The translations under genes were made by a program, and so were the position numbers. Shown piece after piece: positions 45,855 through 57,744 of a stretch of 64,000 bases of DNA (the stretch's first letter is position 1; every line of letters starts with the position of its first letter). Source of the stretch: Erythroxylum novogranatense. Lineage: Eukaryota; Streptophyta; Magnoliopsida; Malpighiales; Erythroxylaceae. Location of the stretch: NCBI GenBank assembly GCA_029891385.1, contig CM057231.1:62665103-62729102 (forward strand). The letters are read 5' to 3'. A model generated the notes under the pieces. It did no database searches. It saw only the letters and a list, made by a program, of their open reading frames with translations, and was not told the DNA's origin.

Positions 45855-47331
45855 GGTTTTCATGCATGATTTCGGTTCCTATATGGTGGATGCATGGGTT
45901 GGCAATCTTTTATGTATACTGCATATTTTATGTGATAGAAATATATATGGTGTATGTTGCTCTTTTGGTTGTCCATAGAAGTTAAATTTTATCTTGTAAG
46001 ATTTCTTCATTTAGTTTGTAACAAGGAGGGTGGTCTATCATCACCATGTTTCCTCCTTGGTTTTTCTTTTTCTATTTTATTTGATTTTGTAATGTACAAA
46101 TTGATGTAATGATGAAGAAGGAGCAGCCATGGATTGAAGAAATGGAAAGGTAAAATTTTCGGTGTATCCTTTTGTGTTTTGGCATAAGTTTTGTGAAAAC
46201 TAAGTTGCTGGAATTTTTGTTTCAATGAATCATATTTCAGTTATGATTGGAAAACAAGTGTTGGTTTTTTGTTTCAAAGAATCCAATTTCGATTTTGCTT
46301 AAATACTAAGTGCTATTTTTAATTTTCATGAAATGAGTTTCGTTTTAATAAAACAAGTGCTGGGATTTTTGTCAAACAAAGATTTGGTTTTCTAAAATCT
46401 AGTGCTGGAATTTTATTTTTCAAAATGACAAAATGCTAATTTCATAAATGCCATTACATTTTGTTTACCGAATGGGCCGGATCATGTTAGCGAAGAGTTC
46501 GAAGCGGAAGATCCAAGATGAAGAAGCATATTTTGGGCCTAAAAGGCTTGTAATTATTTTATGTTTCTAGGATGGACAATCAAAAGTGGCTTTATTAGTT
46601 CATGTGATGAATGGAGAAATGAATGCTTGTAATATGTGATATTATGTGATTGCATGTCATTTAGAAAATTGCCAACCCTAGGCCTTGCCATGCATTCATT
46701 ATGTATGAGATATATAATGAAACAATATAGGATGGATAATAAATTGCATCTAGACAAGATGGTATTTAAAACTTAAATCCCAAAAGATTGAGTGGGAGAG
46801 GATGCTCCCTGAGAGTCCAAGGTCTCCAAATGATGGCCCGTTTGCATGTGGTGAAGTGTTACTCCCCATCGGAGGGCATGGATCCTAGATCTTGCATGGT
46901 TTGGGTCTCCTTAAGGATAAGTCCACTTAATGATAGCAAATGTGACCTCCCACCGAGGCATGATTTGTAGGTATCTTTAGTGAATGAATCAAATGGTTAT
47001 ACACTCAACATTTTTATCAATAAACCGCCCACCGTAGCTCTGTTGGTAAAAGTATAGACCAAATTAAGACGCTTAAAAAATGAGCATGAGATGCTTGGTA
47101 GTTTTTGAGTGGGAGGGTCCCGCTTTTTCTTTTAATAGATAAGATGGTCCACCGTCACTTAGTCTGTTATAGATAAGAAAAATAACCGTCGTATAATGTT
47201 TTAATTTTTTAAGTTTTGTTAAATCTATCATCATGCATACATGCATCATGATTTTATACAAAGTTCCATAAATTGTTGACTAGTATGCTCATGTTTTAAT
47301 AATTTATATTTTCGACATAATCAACCACAAA
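45855..47331 (+). other. Long 5' leader of copia-2
   Basis: Nearly 1.5 kb between primer site and gag start with no domain. It has a set of imperfect ~65-base repeats at 46190-46440. Two GTGGGAG(A/G)G words occur near 46790 and 47108. Confidence 0.7.
46190..46440. repeat. Imperfect ~65-bp repeats in copia-2 leader
   Basis: Four to five units share AAGTGCTGGGATTTTTGTTTCA-like cores (each shown here shortened: AGTGCTGG then ATTTTTGTTTCAAA), at about 46200, 46255, 46310, 46350 and 46400. Confidence 0.7.
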
Positions 47332-48180
47332 ATGAATCCACTCACCCGCTCTTCGACTAATAACAAATTGGAAAATGGAGACAAGTTTAATGAATGGAGA
47401 CGTAACCTTGACATTGTTCTTCAATATGAACGTATTTCATGGGTGTTAACTGAAAATGAGCCTACACCTCTAAGTGGAGATGCAACTCCTGAGCAAGTCC
47501 AACAACATGAAGCGTTGGTAAATCTTGACAAGACTACTAAGTGTTATATTAAAGCTTCGTGGCATGTTGCAAAAAGCAAATTGCTTGTATGAAAACTGCT
47601 AGGTAATGGTCCATCACCTACATGAGATGTTTGGTGTGAGGACTAGGTCTGCAAGAGTAAAAGTTATCCAAACCTTTCATAATCTCGCATGACGAAACCT
47701 GGTGAGCCGGTGCGGGATTACATGATGAAGGTAATCTGCGGTCACCGAGGCTAAGATGCTTAGAGGCGGATATGGATGCGACACGCAGATGATTATGATC
47801 ATCAATAGCTTAAACTCTTCTTTTCAGCAGCTTTAAGTTGGACTATGAGCTCAACAAAGAAGGATTACACCTTGAGTGAGTTGATGAATACCTCCGAGCA
47901 CGGAGGAAATATTGAATATTAAGGCTCATGGGCCGAAGTTAATGTAGCTTCTTCTTCTAAGCCCAAGGTAAGGGCAAGGAAAAGAAGAAGGGGTCCAATG
48001 AAAAGAAGGCCCAAATAGGGTCAAGGCCAAACCCATGAAAAGAAGGCCAAAGAGAACATCAAAGGAAAGTGTTTCACTGTGATGAGATGGGCCCATGGAA
48101 AAGAACTGTCCGATCTACCAGAGTCCCTCAAAAGCAAACAAGGTATGGGCTTCCTAAGTTTGTTAGAACTAGAAATGTGG
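47332..48180 (+). pseudogene. gag of copia-2, broken
   Basis: The start at 47332 opens MNPLTRSSTNNKLENGDKFN and WRRNLDIVLQYERISWVL, then TTKCYIKASW, a UBN2-type copia Gag N-terminus. The frame ends at 47590. Later pieces continue out of frame: MLRG/GYGCDTQMIMIINSLN-type core near 47755-47815 and a Lys/Pro-rich tail near 47940-48060. The zinc knuckle is not clearly readable; a CDEMGPW-like piece near 48072 may be its remains. Confidence 0.85.
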
Positions 48181-48915
48181 CAGATTTATCTACTTCTTGG
48201 ATATTAGATTCAGGAGCCACAAACCATGTTTGTAATTCTTTGCAGGGTTCTAACAAAGGAAAAGACTTCCTAAAGGCCGCTTTCAGTGAAGATAGCAGAT
48301 GGTTCCTATGTTTTTGAGAATCGGTGGGAGTAGTTATCTTGGACTTTCCTAGTGGTCATAGGTTATATTTGGAAGATGTTTATTACATGCCAATGATTGT
48401 AAGGAACATGATTTTGTTTTTGTCTAATAAAATCTGGCTATTCCTTATATTTTGAAAAGGTTGTTTCAATATATGAGAATAAGGATTTTATTTGTGAAGC
48501 GATAATTAAACAGGATTGTTTTTATAGTAACCTATGAAAGGCTCACTAAACACCACGTAATTGATAAAACCAAGACAATCAAATATCTCTAGCATTAATT
48601 CAAAGTATATGTGGCATCTAAGGATGGGTCATATCAATCGAGAAAAGACTTGACAGCTAGTAAAGGATGGGATCTTTATGGGCTTGGATAGTGACCCATT
48701 ACCCACTGTGAATCTTGTATTGAAGGAAAATGACAAAAGCCTCATTTTCTTCTAAAGGAAACAAATTTGAATCCACATTGGACATGGTACATCTTGATGT
48801 GTGTGGGCCCATGAATGTACAAGCTAGAGGAGGTTATGAATATTTCATAACTTTTATAGATGGTTACTCAAGACATGGCTATTTGTATTTGATGCATAAA
48901 AGAGTGAATCTTTGA
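48181..48915 (+). pseudogene. Protease and integrase N-terminal half of copia-2
   Basis: SWILDSGATNHVCNSLQG (48195-48250) is the aspartic protease active site. Then, over shifts, LEDVYYMP (about 48370) and the integrase zinc region WHLRMGHINRE (48610-48640) with CESCIEGKM (about 48713-48738). The frame 48730-48915 gives STLDMVHLDVCGPMNVQARG with the first catalytic Asp, then YEYFITFIDGYSRHGYLYLM. This is the copia GAG-pre-integrase and rve domain pair. Confidence 0.88.
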
Positions 48916-49750
48916 AAAGTTCAAAGAATTCAAAATGTGTCGAGAAGCAACTTGGCAAGCCATTAAAACGACTTCGATCGGATCGAGGTGGTGAGTATTT
49001 ATCTGGAGAGTTCCAGAATATTTAATTGACAATGGAATTGTTTCCATTTGTCGACTCCTCGCACACCTCAACAGAATGGTGTAGCAGAGAGGAGAAATAG
49101 AACTCTATTGGAAATGGTAAGATCAATGATGTCCTATGCTAGCCTTCGGAATTGTTCTGGGATATGCCATACAAACGGCAACATATCAACTTAACTTTGC
49201 TCCATCCAAATCGGTGCCTAAAACACCTAGGGAGTTGTGGATCGGTGAGTGCCTTCATTGAGGCACTTGAGGACTTAGGGCTGTCCAGCCCATGTTCTAA
49301 AGCCTGAATCCACAAAGATGGAACCAAGGTCGAAGTATGTTTGTTTGTAGGATATCCTACGGAACTCGAGGGTACTATTTTACAGTCCTCATGATAGAAA
49401 GGTATTTGTGTCGACAAATGCAAACTTCTTAGAGGAAGAGTTTGTGAGAAATCACAAAGGAAGAAGTGAAGTAGTACTAAAGGAGTTAGCAATTTCATCC
49501 AAACCAAGAGTTGTTTTGGATATGACGAGAATAAGATGTCGAAATGGATTCAAGAGTTGAATCGAAGTGCAACCGAACATCAAGATGTGCCTAGACGTAG
49601 TGGGAGGGTTGTGAGACAACCAGATAGGTATCTGGGTTTAGGAGAAGGCTTAATTGCCATCTCGGACCAAGAAGAAACAAATCTGCTACGTATACACAAA
49701 GCTATTAATGATGTTGATGCAGAAAATGGCTCAAGGCAATGGAATCAAAA
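48916..49750 (+). pseudogene. Integrase C-terminal half and linker of copia-2
   Basis: In shifting frames: LRSDRGGEYLS (about 48975-49005, second Asp), TPQQNGVAERRNRTLLEMV (49063-49120) with the catalytic Glu, then FWDM and TATYQLN-like pieces, and VCLFVGYP (about 49335). The frame 49536-49754 ends the linker with RRSGRVVRQPDRYLGLGEGL, common just before RT in this copia branch. Confidence 0.85.
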
Positions 49751-50559
49751 ATAGATTCTATGTATACTAATGAAATGCGGGACCTTGTAGATCTACCACG
49801 TGTCTAAAATCATAGGGTGTAAATGGATCTACAAAGGAAAAGGGATCGGATGGAAAGGTAGAGACCTTTAAAGCTAGATTGGTAGCTAAAGGCTATACTC
49901 AAAAGGAGGGTATAGATCACGAGGAGACTTTTTCTCCGGTTGCCATGCTTAAGTCCATCAGATTTTTTGGCCATAGCAGACCTATTTCGATTATGAAATA
50001 TGGCAAATGGATGTCAAGACCGCATTTCTGAATGGAGATCTTGAGGAGACCATTTATATGGCCCAACCGGAATGATTCATTGAGCTAGGTAATGAGCATA
50101 AGGTTTGCAAGTTGCAAAGGTCCATTTATGGACTTAAGCAAGCATCTAGGTCTTGGAACATTAGGTTTGATAAGGCTATCAAAACCTATGGGTTCATACA
50201 AAACCTATATGAGCCTTGTGTTTACAAAAGAATACAAGAAGGTAAGGTTACTTTCCTAATCACAGTATGTTGATGACATTACGCTCATTCGGGAATGATG
50301 TGGGAATGTTATCTGCGGTTAAGGGATGGCTGAATGAATAGTTTTCAATGAAGGATTTGGGAGAGGCTACCAATGTTCTAGGGATCAAACTTATAAGGGA
50401 TCGTAAGAAAAAGAAGATAGTTTTGTCTCAACTAACCTACATTGAGAATATGCTCAATAAGTTCGCCATGCAAGATTCCAAGAGGGGTTTCACTCCTACT
50501 AGACATGAAATCAAACTTTCAAAGAAACAAGCACCTAAAACCCAAGAGGAGGTTGAGCG
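49751..50559 (+). pseudogene. Reverse transcriptase of copia-2
   Basis: Pieces: IGCKWIYK (about 49810), [20 protein letters not shown] then [15 protein letters not shown] (49855-49965), [20 protein letters not shown] (about 50003-50062), VCKLQRSIYGLKQASRSWN (50104-50160) and catalytic QYVDDITLI (50263-50290, both aspartates kept). The frame 50348-50599 has MKDLGEATNVLGIKLIRDR and QLTYIENMLNKF. There are at least four shifts or stops. Confidence 0.9.
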
Positions 50560-51050
50560 ATGCGTAACATTCCATATGCTTCGGCAGTTGGTAGTTTGAT
50601 GTATGCAATGCTGTGCACTAGGCCGGATATCTATTACGCAGTGGGACTGGTAAGTAGATTTCAGTCCAATCCAGGAATGGAACATTGGACTACGGTTAAG
50701 TGTATACTTAAGTATCTTCGTAGGACGAAGAACTTAATGCTTGTTAACTCGGGAAGTAATCTTATTCCGACGGGATATACGATTCGATTTCCAATCAGAT
50801 GTTGATTCAAGAAATCAACCGGTTCTATATTTACTTTAGGAGGTGGAGCCATAGTTTGGAGGAGTGTCAAGCAATCTTGTATTGCTGATTCGACTATGGA
50901 GGCTGAGTATGTTGTTGCTTGTGAAGCGTGAAAGGAAGCGATCTGCTCGGAAGTTCCTAAATGATTTGGAGGTAGTTCCAGAGGCGAAAAAGCCATTACA
51001 CTTTATTGTGATAATAGTGGGGCGTTGGCTAATTCTAAAGAACCTCGGGC

Positions 51051-52942
51051 TGTAAGTGATAAGTCGACTTGTACCATGTGTAAGTCGACTTACACATGTT
51101 CGGAATCGATAAGTCGACTTGTTCATTGGATAAGTCGACTTGTTCAAGGTCGATCTTGTTTATTTGTGCCTAAAGGCAATCCCTTTTAGCGTTTTATTCA
51201 AAGTCGTGTGAGACTTTATGAATAAATAAAGAAAAGGCATTATTCATTAATTTGATATTCATAAACATTGTTTATGAATTGATTGAATCTTTAATCGAAT
51301 TAATGAAGTCCATGATATATGACATAGCATGAAGGAAATTATGATGTGATCATACTCATCGAGGTTCCTATCATGTGCAATTATGTCAAGATCTAAATTC
51401 TCCTAGTCATAGGATTAATGAGGATGGACATCATTAATCCGGATAGACTAACACATGTCATATTCCTTGATTGGATCAGCGGTGGATCTCGAAGCTGTAA
51501 ATATGAGATATTTAGAATTGACATATGGATGCTTACTAGCGGTAGTAAGTTCATTGGATGACCGCCATGAGATCATCACATGGATATCTTATCTAAGTGT
51601 CGGTGATAATCTCATCATAGAATGGTGCAAGTATCCTTAGACTTGAGGTACTCGAGGATATCTTGAATCTTGATCGTGTTTTGACTCCATTCCTTGTTGC
51701 CTTCGGAGGTAACTCATAGGGTGGTGCTTGGAGTGCGCTTGAGGTATTCGAAGATTATTGAGTAGCCAATAAAGGATTCACCACTTGGATTAGCGAAGAG
51801 ATACCGTAGCCTCTTGTCGGGATCATTACTAAAATTTGGCCAGCATGTATGTCATGAAGAGTGTCTTCATTGACATATAAAGTAATGAGTCCCGTGACAA
51901 GAACTGATATCACTGGGCTAGACTCGATCTAGTGAGAGTTGACACTTTGACCATACTCATAACCAAGTAGGGTATAGGATGGTGAAAGGACGAATTACTG
52001 ATAATTGTTCATGGAAGGGTTCGTGATCTGGTTTGTGATGAATACATCAAACCGATTACTTTCCGATCAATTGGGGTCATGATGTGTTGCTAGATACCGC
52101 TCATGACTTGCTCAGATTAATTGTTAATCTAAGTGGCCAACATAGCAAGAACTAAAGGTCACACGATAAGAGTGTTTCAGAGAATCAGTAAAATAGTATT
52201 GGACGAGTTCCAATTATGGAGAGCATTAGGATTAAATGGATCCCAATGGGATTGGGATATGTCCGATGAGATCGCGACATCGATATTGCTAAGAAAGGTT
52301 TAGGAGTTGCCAAAGACAGGGGTCAAGCAGAGTAGTAGACCGACCCAGTTGGACTGGACCTCTTTAGCAATTATATATATATATATTAATTAATGAATTA
52401 AGATTAATTATTATATATATATAAGCATGTACACGTTGGAAAGTGGAAAGGAGAGGATAAGAGCTTTGAAAAGTCAAAGCTTGGTTTCTTTATTCATTTA
52501 ATGAATGAATGGTCATTAAGCCTCCATTTGTAAGCATCTTATGGTTAGTCTTTTAATGGTTAAAGATCAATATAAGATGGCTTAATTGGAGAGTATGGCC
52601 GACGGTTTTACAAGGGTGAGAAGAAGAAGAAAACTTAATTGTTAAGTTAGCTTTGAAAGGTGATTTTCAAGTCTTCTCCTTAAGCAACCATCAATTCTCT
52701 TCTTCTCCAAGCATGGGCCAACGTTTCTCTTGACTCTCCAGATGAGGTAGGCTCTAGCAGGCTTTAATCTGTTCTAGCTATTCACTGGGTCAAAGGGGTT
52801 TGATCCGGTTAGATTTTCTCGATCTGCGTGGATCACCTTTAGAGATAGTCTCTTTGGCTATTTAGGTTGATGTCTTCATACCGATACTGGATCCAGGATT
52901 CGGAAAGTCCAGGAACAAAATTTTTTTTTTCGCTGCGGTACA
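51051..52942 (+). mobile_element. LTR-like insert (probable solo LTR) in copia-2 RNase H, about 1.9 kb
   Basis: It starts TGTAAGTGATAAGTCGACTT and is taken to end CGCTGCGGTACA (TGTA...TACA). A poly-T plus CGCTGCGG tract near the end resembles the tail of copia LTRs. No coding is seen. The bases after it (52943-52968) do not fit RNase H well, and no five-base duplication is clear (CGGGC left, TGTGA right). The right border may therefore lie up to ~25 bases further, or the junction may have been reshaped. The frame 51455-51640 has no domain. Confidence 0.55.
51056..51150. repeat. Four copies of the palindrome TAAGTCGACTT in the insert
   Basis: GATAAGTCGACTTG at about 51057, GTAAGTCGACTTAC at 51081, GATAAGTCGACTTG at 51109 and GATAAGTCGACTTG at 51129. 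All lie within 100 bases of the LTR start. The complement forms overlap the minus frame 50836-51147, which is repeat-derived. Confidence 0.9.
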
Positions 52943-53165
52943 TGTGATGTACCTCCGGGATTTTCCTCTGGGAACCACAAAGTCGCCAAACACATTGGCT
53001 AAAGTATCATCTCATAAGGGAGATAATACAATATGGAGAAGTGGATGTGGTAAAGATTCCTCTGAGCAAAACCTTGTTGATCCGTTCACAAAGACATTGA
53101 CTCAAAAGAGCTTTGAGGGTCACCTAGAAGGATGGGAATAAAGGATATGTCAAACTTGCTTTAGG

Positions 53166-53178
53166 ACAAGTGGGAGAT
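53166..53178 (+). promoter_or_regulatory. Polypurine tract of copia-2
   Basis: ACAAGTGGGAGAT immediately before the LTR start TGTTGGAG. Confidence 0.9.
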
Positions 53179-55271
53179 TGTTGGAGTTATGTAAATATAG
53201 TGCCTGGAAAGCAAGTGTATTTACATGTAACTTTATCTTCTTGATTCTGCTTTGTAATGAAAATATTTATTATTAATAAAACAAAAGAGTTTGGTTTTAT
53301 CTGCACGAGCATTATATATCTGGTCATAAGGTACCAAGATTCATTTGTAAGTAATATACATATACATAGAGATGTACGGGAAACATGTATATTATTAGAA
53401 TCAATTAATTGATTCACAGTTGAATAATCAAGTTGGTCGTTTGATTATGGTTTAGGCTGTAGTGTTGTGATTTATCTCCATATAAGTAAAGGAGTTTACT
53501 TAAAGGGAATGTTGAGTTTCATATCATGATAGTAGTAGACTATCGATAATGGCACTATTAAATGAATCGGAATCAAGTATGTTTTGAAGAATAAAGTGGG
53601 TCGTTACTTTAATCTTAAAACATACAACTTAAGCATTCGCTATTATGAACCACAATCTTGATGAGTGGTGAACTCATATGTGTTTCATTATAATTCTTGA
53701 TATGATCGGAATGGATTTTTACAGGTATTAATCCAGTGTCTCGCATGTTGGAATTATTAATTGAAACATGTATCGAGGAACATTCACTCGAATAAAGAGT
53801 TTATAGTGTTATCATCTCTTCTAGATGTTTTAAGGAGATTTGGTGATTAAATTGGCACCAGTAGTTTGATGGACTAGCTACCCATCAAGTCTTAACACTA
53901 AGATGAGATCTTATGTGTTAATCACCATATAAAGTAAAATGAGAGATCTAGAAGGAAAAATCAACATAAGGGCAAAACGGTAATTTTACCCTTTGTTGTG
54001 CGGATAGCTATAATAAGGTTCTAAATAGGATTTGCAATTGGACATATTCTCATAATATTTAATAATTCAAGAGTTCAACTAATTGTCTTTAGTGGAATGA
54101 CATTTAGTTAATAAGCTAGAATTAATTCCAATGAGATTGAATTATTTACGGGCTTATTGGAGCTTGAATTATCAAAGTCCAATAAGATTCCCCACTTGGC
54201 TTTAAGGAAGGTTATCAAGCTAAGTAAGAAGTAGTTTGGAGGCTTTAGAAGTCCATAATTGAATGATGGGCTTATACTAATTAATGGTTAATTGGAAGCT
54301 CATATGTTCATTTAGAAATGGGCATTTTGGTTTAATGTAATTGATTAGATTAATTATATTAAAACAATTTTTTTAAATGGAGAAGAAACAATTTTGAAAT
54401 TGTGTTAGGTTAGATGTGTAACCACACATTTGACATTAAAATACTAAATAAAGATGGTCTTTATTATGGTTCATCATTATTAAATGGAGTTATGAACTTA
54501 CCATTAAATGGTTTAATGGTTGGCTTTTAATGTTGGCATGTAACCTATTTGCATTCATTAGATTAAAGATGAAAGATGTGCATTAGATGGACCATCTTCC
54601 TTCTTTCTTCTTGCCAAACCGAAATGGGTATTCAATTATAGGTTATGGTCTTTTCAAATAGCCATTTAAAGATAAATGAAGTAAGTCTCATTTATTGGCT
54701 ATTTGATGAGTGATTAATGTGAAGTGATGCATTGGATGCCTCTCCTCTTTCCATTCATGCATATTTCGAAATTGAGATGTAAGAAAGGGTTCTTGCATGA
54801 CTTTTAGACATTCTCTCCTTTCATGCAGTGTAACCGAAATTCCTAAGTGAAAGAATTGAAAGAGTTTCAATTTTGGTTCTTCTTCTTCTAAGAAAATCTC
54901 CTCCAAATATTTCTTCTCCTTTCCCACCAAAGGATTTTGTTAACCTAGTTGTCCTTGAAGAACAAGTGGTAAATCTAATTGGTTGAGGATACTACAACAA
55001 GGAAGAAGATAGATTGCTAAAGGAAAAGACTCAAAGGCAAAGGATTTGGATATAAGAAGGAGAGGATAATAGCAGCGAGGATTTAAAGTTGTAGCGAAGG
55101 AGTCGGTAATTCCTTTTATCTTGTTCTTGGTTTTATTATCCTTATACCATATCATGTATGGATTAGCATGTTGATTTGGATATATTGCTTCCGCTGCAAG
55201 ATGATTTCTTAAAAAGTTTTGAAATCTATCGTTTCTCCATACTAAGCATGCTTTCTTTTTCCGATCCAACA
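53179..55271 (+). repeat. 3' LTR of copia-2
   Basis: Copy of 43752-45840. Ends CCGATCCAACA, followed by TATAG. The frames 54688-55272 on the minus strand are LTR sequence without domains. Confidence 0.95.
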
Positions 55272-55276
55272 TATAG

Positions 55277-56517
55277 ATTGTTAGAGTTAGCGTTTTTGAT
55301 CTTCGCAGCTTGTTGATTATTTCTTTTGAATATTGCTTGATTGGGCACTTGGTTTATTATAGGAAACCAAGCCGACCTAATCCAATCGCAAGAGGAAGGA
55401 CAGTAGTGATTTTGGACTCGCAAGCAATATTAGGTGGGTAATATAATTATAGTTATTGTGTAGTTAGGCAAATTCTTGCCTATGTGTGAATATATATTAT
55501 GTGTTATGTGTGATGAGATGCATGACATTCTGATAGAATACGTGGTTAATTGTTAAATATGATTTGTTATATGATTTGAATGACTTGTAAGAAGCATGAG
55601 AATTGATAGAAGTAAATTTTGATTATGAGCATGTTATGCCTCGACTTCGGTCATGGCATTTTGAATAAATGAAAAGCATGAAAGCATACCATTTGATAAA
55701 ATGATTCTGAGCATGATTATATGCTTTTGTTTGGGCGAGAGTGGAACCATTTCGTTCGTCACGTGCAAGTTGACAAGAGCCTTCTCCTGGCTGCCCACTT
55801 GTGGCCTATGAGATCTGAATGGACTCATTTTGTTCAGGGTATAAACTTTGGTTTCTCCCTTTTGTTTTCATGGAACCCTCGAGCTATGTGATGTGCATAG
55901 CATATTTGATTTGTTTTCTATGAAGCATACTTGTGACATGTTTGTACGTTAAATGAATTATGTTGAATGCACGAATTGCTTGGTTTATATGTGAGTGCTA
56001 GAATGGTTGCATGTATATATACATATACATACATATGTCTGGATTTGTGCTAGTTACCGATGGCTATAATTATATTAGCCACTGAGCTGTGTAGCTCAAC
56101 CCATTACTTTCCCTCCTCAGGTGCAGATCAAGACGATCATTGACCCTTGCAAGGCATTGGAGACTCCAAGATAGTTAGGAGCTTTTGTTCTAAGTTAGTA
56201 TTTTTGGTTAGCCTACCGAGCATGATATCATGGAGCATTTTTCATGTATTCTGGATTTACACTTTATTCGGTATTATACTATATTGAGAATGTTTGTTTG
56301 ATATTTCCTTCGGATTGTTATGGCTTGAATTCCCTTGGTATATGGGGTGTTTATTTCATAGATGGAATGCATGTGTATAATGCATATATATGTATGTATA
56401 TTTGTATGTGTGGAAATTGTATGGATGTTGGGATCGAGTCCGTACGTTTGAGAGCTCATCACTGGTGCAGCCCGAGGGGCTGCCTCAGGATTGGGGATCC
56501 GGGACCCAGGCCCAACA
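55277..56517 (+). repeat. 5' LTR of gypsy-2, right part
   Basis: Resumes after copia-2 with ATTGTTAGAGTTAGCG, matching 62331 on. It ends CCCAGGCCCAACA, matching the 3' LTR end at 63571. Frame 56244-56576 recurs in the other LTR (63299-63595) and has no domain. Confidence 0.95.
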
Positions 56518-56521
56518 TGTT

Positions 56522-56533
56522 TGGTATCAGAGC
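56522..56533 (+). promoter_or_regulatory. Primer binding site of gypsy-2 (tRNA-iMet)
   Basis: TGGTATCAGAGC, perfect, four bases after the LTR end. Confidence 0.92.
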
Positions 56534-56702
56534 GCCTAGGTTTAGTGTCCTCGGCTTAGAATGCATAATAGGATAAATTGTGTGGTATATGATTATTTGG
56601 TGCATTTGATTGATGGCATTAAGTGGCATGCATATCATGCATACATGTAGAATTAAGATTGACACGTAGCTAATCCTTAGTGTTTATACTTGAAGGAGTA
56701 CG

Positions 56703-57744
56703 ATGCCACCTCGTAAAAGGACACGAGGAGCTTTACAAGGATTCGTTGCACTGACTCTCCACTAGAGAGGAGAGGCGATGAGTCGATAGCTCCGAGATCT
56801 TGAGGCTTCGTAGGGCTAGGTAGTGAGCCTATGCCATCGAGACTCGTGAGTCGCCAGGCCATTCGCGAGGCAGTGCCTCTGTTGGATCCGAGGTTGTTCG
56901 AGGCATTCACTCGGGCATTTGTTGGGCTATGGGTCGGATGTCACACCTATACCTTCATTGACTAAGAAGGGAGGCGGTTCGACAAGTTGAGGAAGTATGG
57001 GCGGTGGACTTCTACGAGACCATCGATCCAGGAAGCCGAGACATGGTGAGGAAGACCGAGAAGTCTTGGATCAAATGGAGTGTGAGGATGTGAAAGTCAT
57101 TTATCTTGCCATCTGCTTGAGGAGATGCTTTGCATTGGTGGGAGGCTGTGGAGTCGAGATGAGACCAAGTAGGGTTGGCATGGCGGACTTCCTTCTCGCT
57201 GCTTTCAGGAAGAAATATCATCGAGGTATACATTCGCCAGCGAGAGGAGTTCCTCGGTTTCACTCGAGGAGATATCGGTCGGTGAGTATGAGCGTCGGTT
57301 CACTCGGTTAGTACGGTATGCTTGGATCGATGTTGAGTGAAAAGCTAGATGTCGCCGGTTTGAGTCGGATTGCATTTGACCATCGAGAGAAAGTGATAGG
57401 CAAAACTTCTATGATTTTCAGCAGTTGGTTGAAGCATCTTTGAGGGTTGAGAACATAGAGAATATCAAGAGTGTTGTGAACAAGAAGAGAAAAGGAAGAG
57501 AGCAGTTCAAGAGGGGAGGTAGCACTAGTACTCCTATGCCTGACAGGAGTGCTAGGAGCTTCCTATGCAAAGGAGGAGAGGCGATGGTGCAAGTAGGCCT
57601 AGACCGATGAGGACTCCTGCTTATTCTCATCAGGCCTCTACGGTAGGAGACAACAGAAAGGGGGATGGGGATAGGTCATCCGTCCCTAAGTGTGAGCATT
57701 GTGGCAGTTTTTATGGAGGCGAATGTTACAGAATGACAGGAGCA
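56703..57744 (+). pseudogene. gag of gypsy-2, heavily broken
   Basis: The start ATG at 56703 opens MPPRKRTRGALQGF, like gypsy-1 gag. Stops and shifts follow, several at CG-containing places. Readable later pieces are in different frames: a capsid-like stretch near 57190-57330 (ADFLLAAFRKKYH) and 57425-57610 with VEASLRVENIENI and NKKRKGREQF, equivalent to [14 protein letters not shown] sequence of gypsy-1. Gag would form the particle; this copy cannot. Confidence 0.8.

Larger units (their letters stand above)
50560..53141 (+). pseudogene. RT end and RNase H of copia-2, split by an insertion
   Basis: First part: RNIPYASAVGSLMYAMLCTR, VGLVSRFQSNPGMEHW, then KKSTGSIFTLGGGAIVWRSV (about 50808-50868), STMEAEYVVACEA and ITLYCDNSGALANSKEPR (to about 51047). 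Second part after the insert: NHK then KHI (about 52970-52995), KYHLIREIIQYGEVDVVKIP (53003-53063) and SEQNLVDPFTKTLTQKSFEG (53073-53132). The split falls exactly between the conserved EPR and NHK. Acidic residues in AEY and YCDN are present. Confidence 0.88.
43752..55271 (+). mobile_element. copia-2: Ty1/copia element inside the gypsy-2 5' LTR
   Basis: LTRs 43752-45840 and 53179-55271 (2089 and 2093 bp) begin TGTTGGAG and end CCGATCCAACA. The duplication TATAG is perfect (43747-43751, 55272-55276), and the empty site is preserved in the gypsy-2 3' LTR. Primer site, gag, protease, integrase, RT, RNase H and polypurine tract are in copia order. RNase H is split by an LTR-like insert. The LTRs are very alike, yet the coding region has many shifts. 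Confidence 0.95.

Noticed and set aside
56244..56576. 110-codon frame repeated at 63299-63595
   Set aside because: Same position in the two LTRs of gypsy-2; not independent evidence for a gene.
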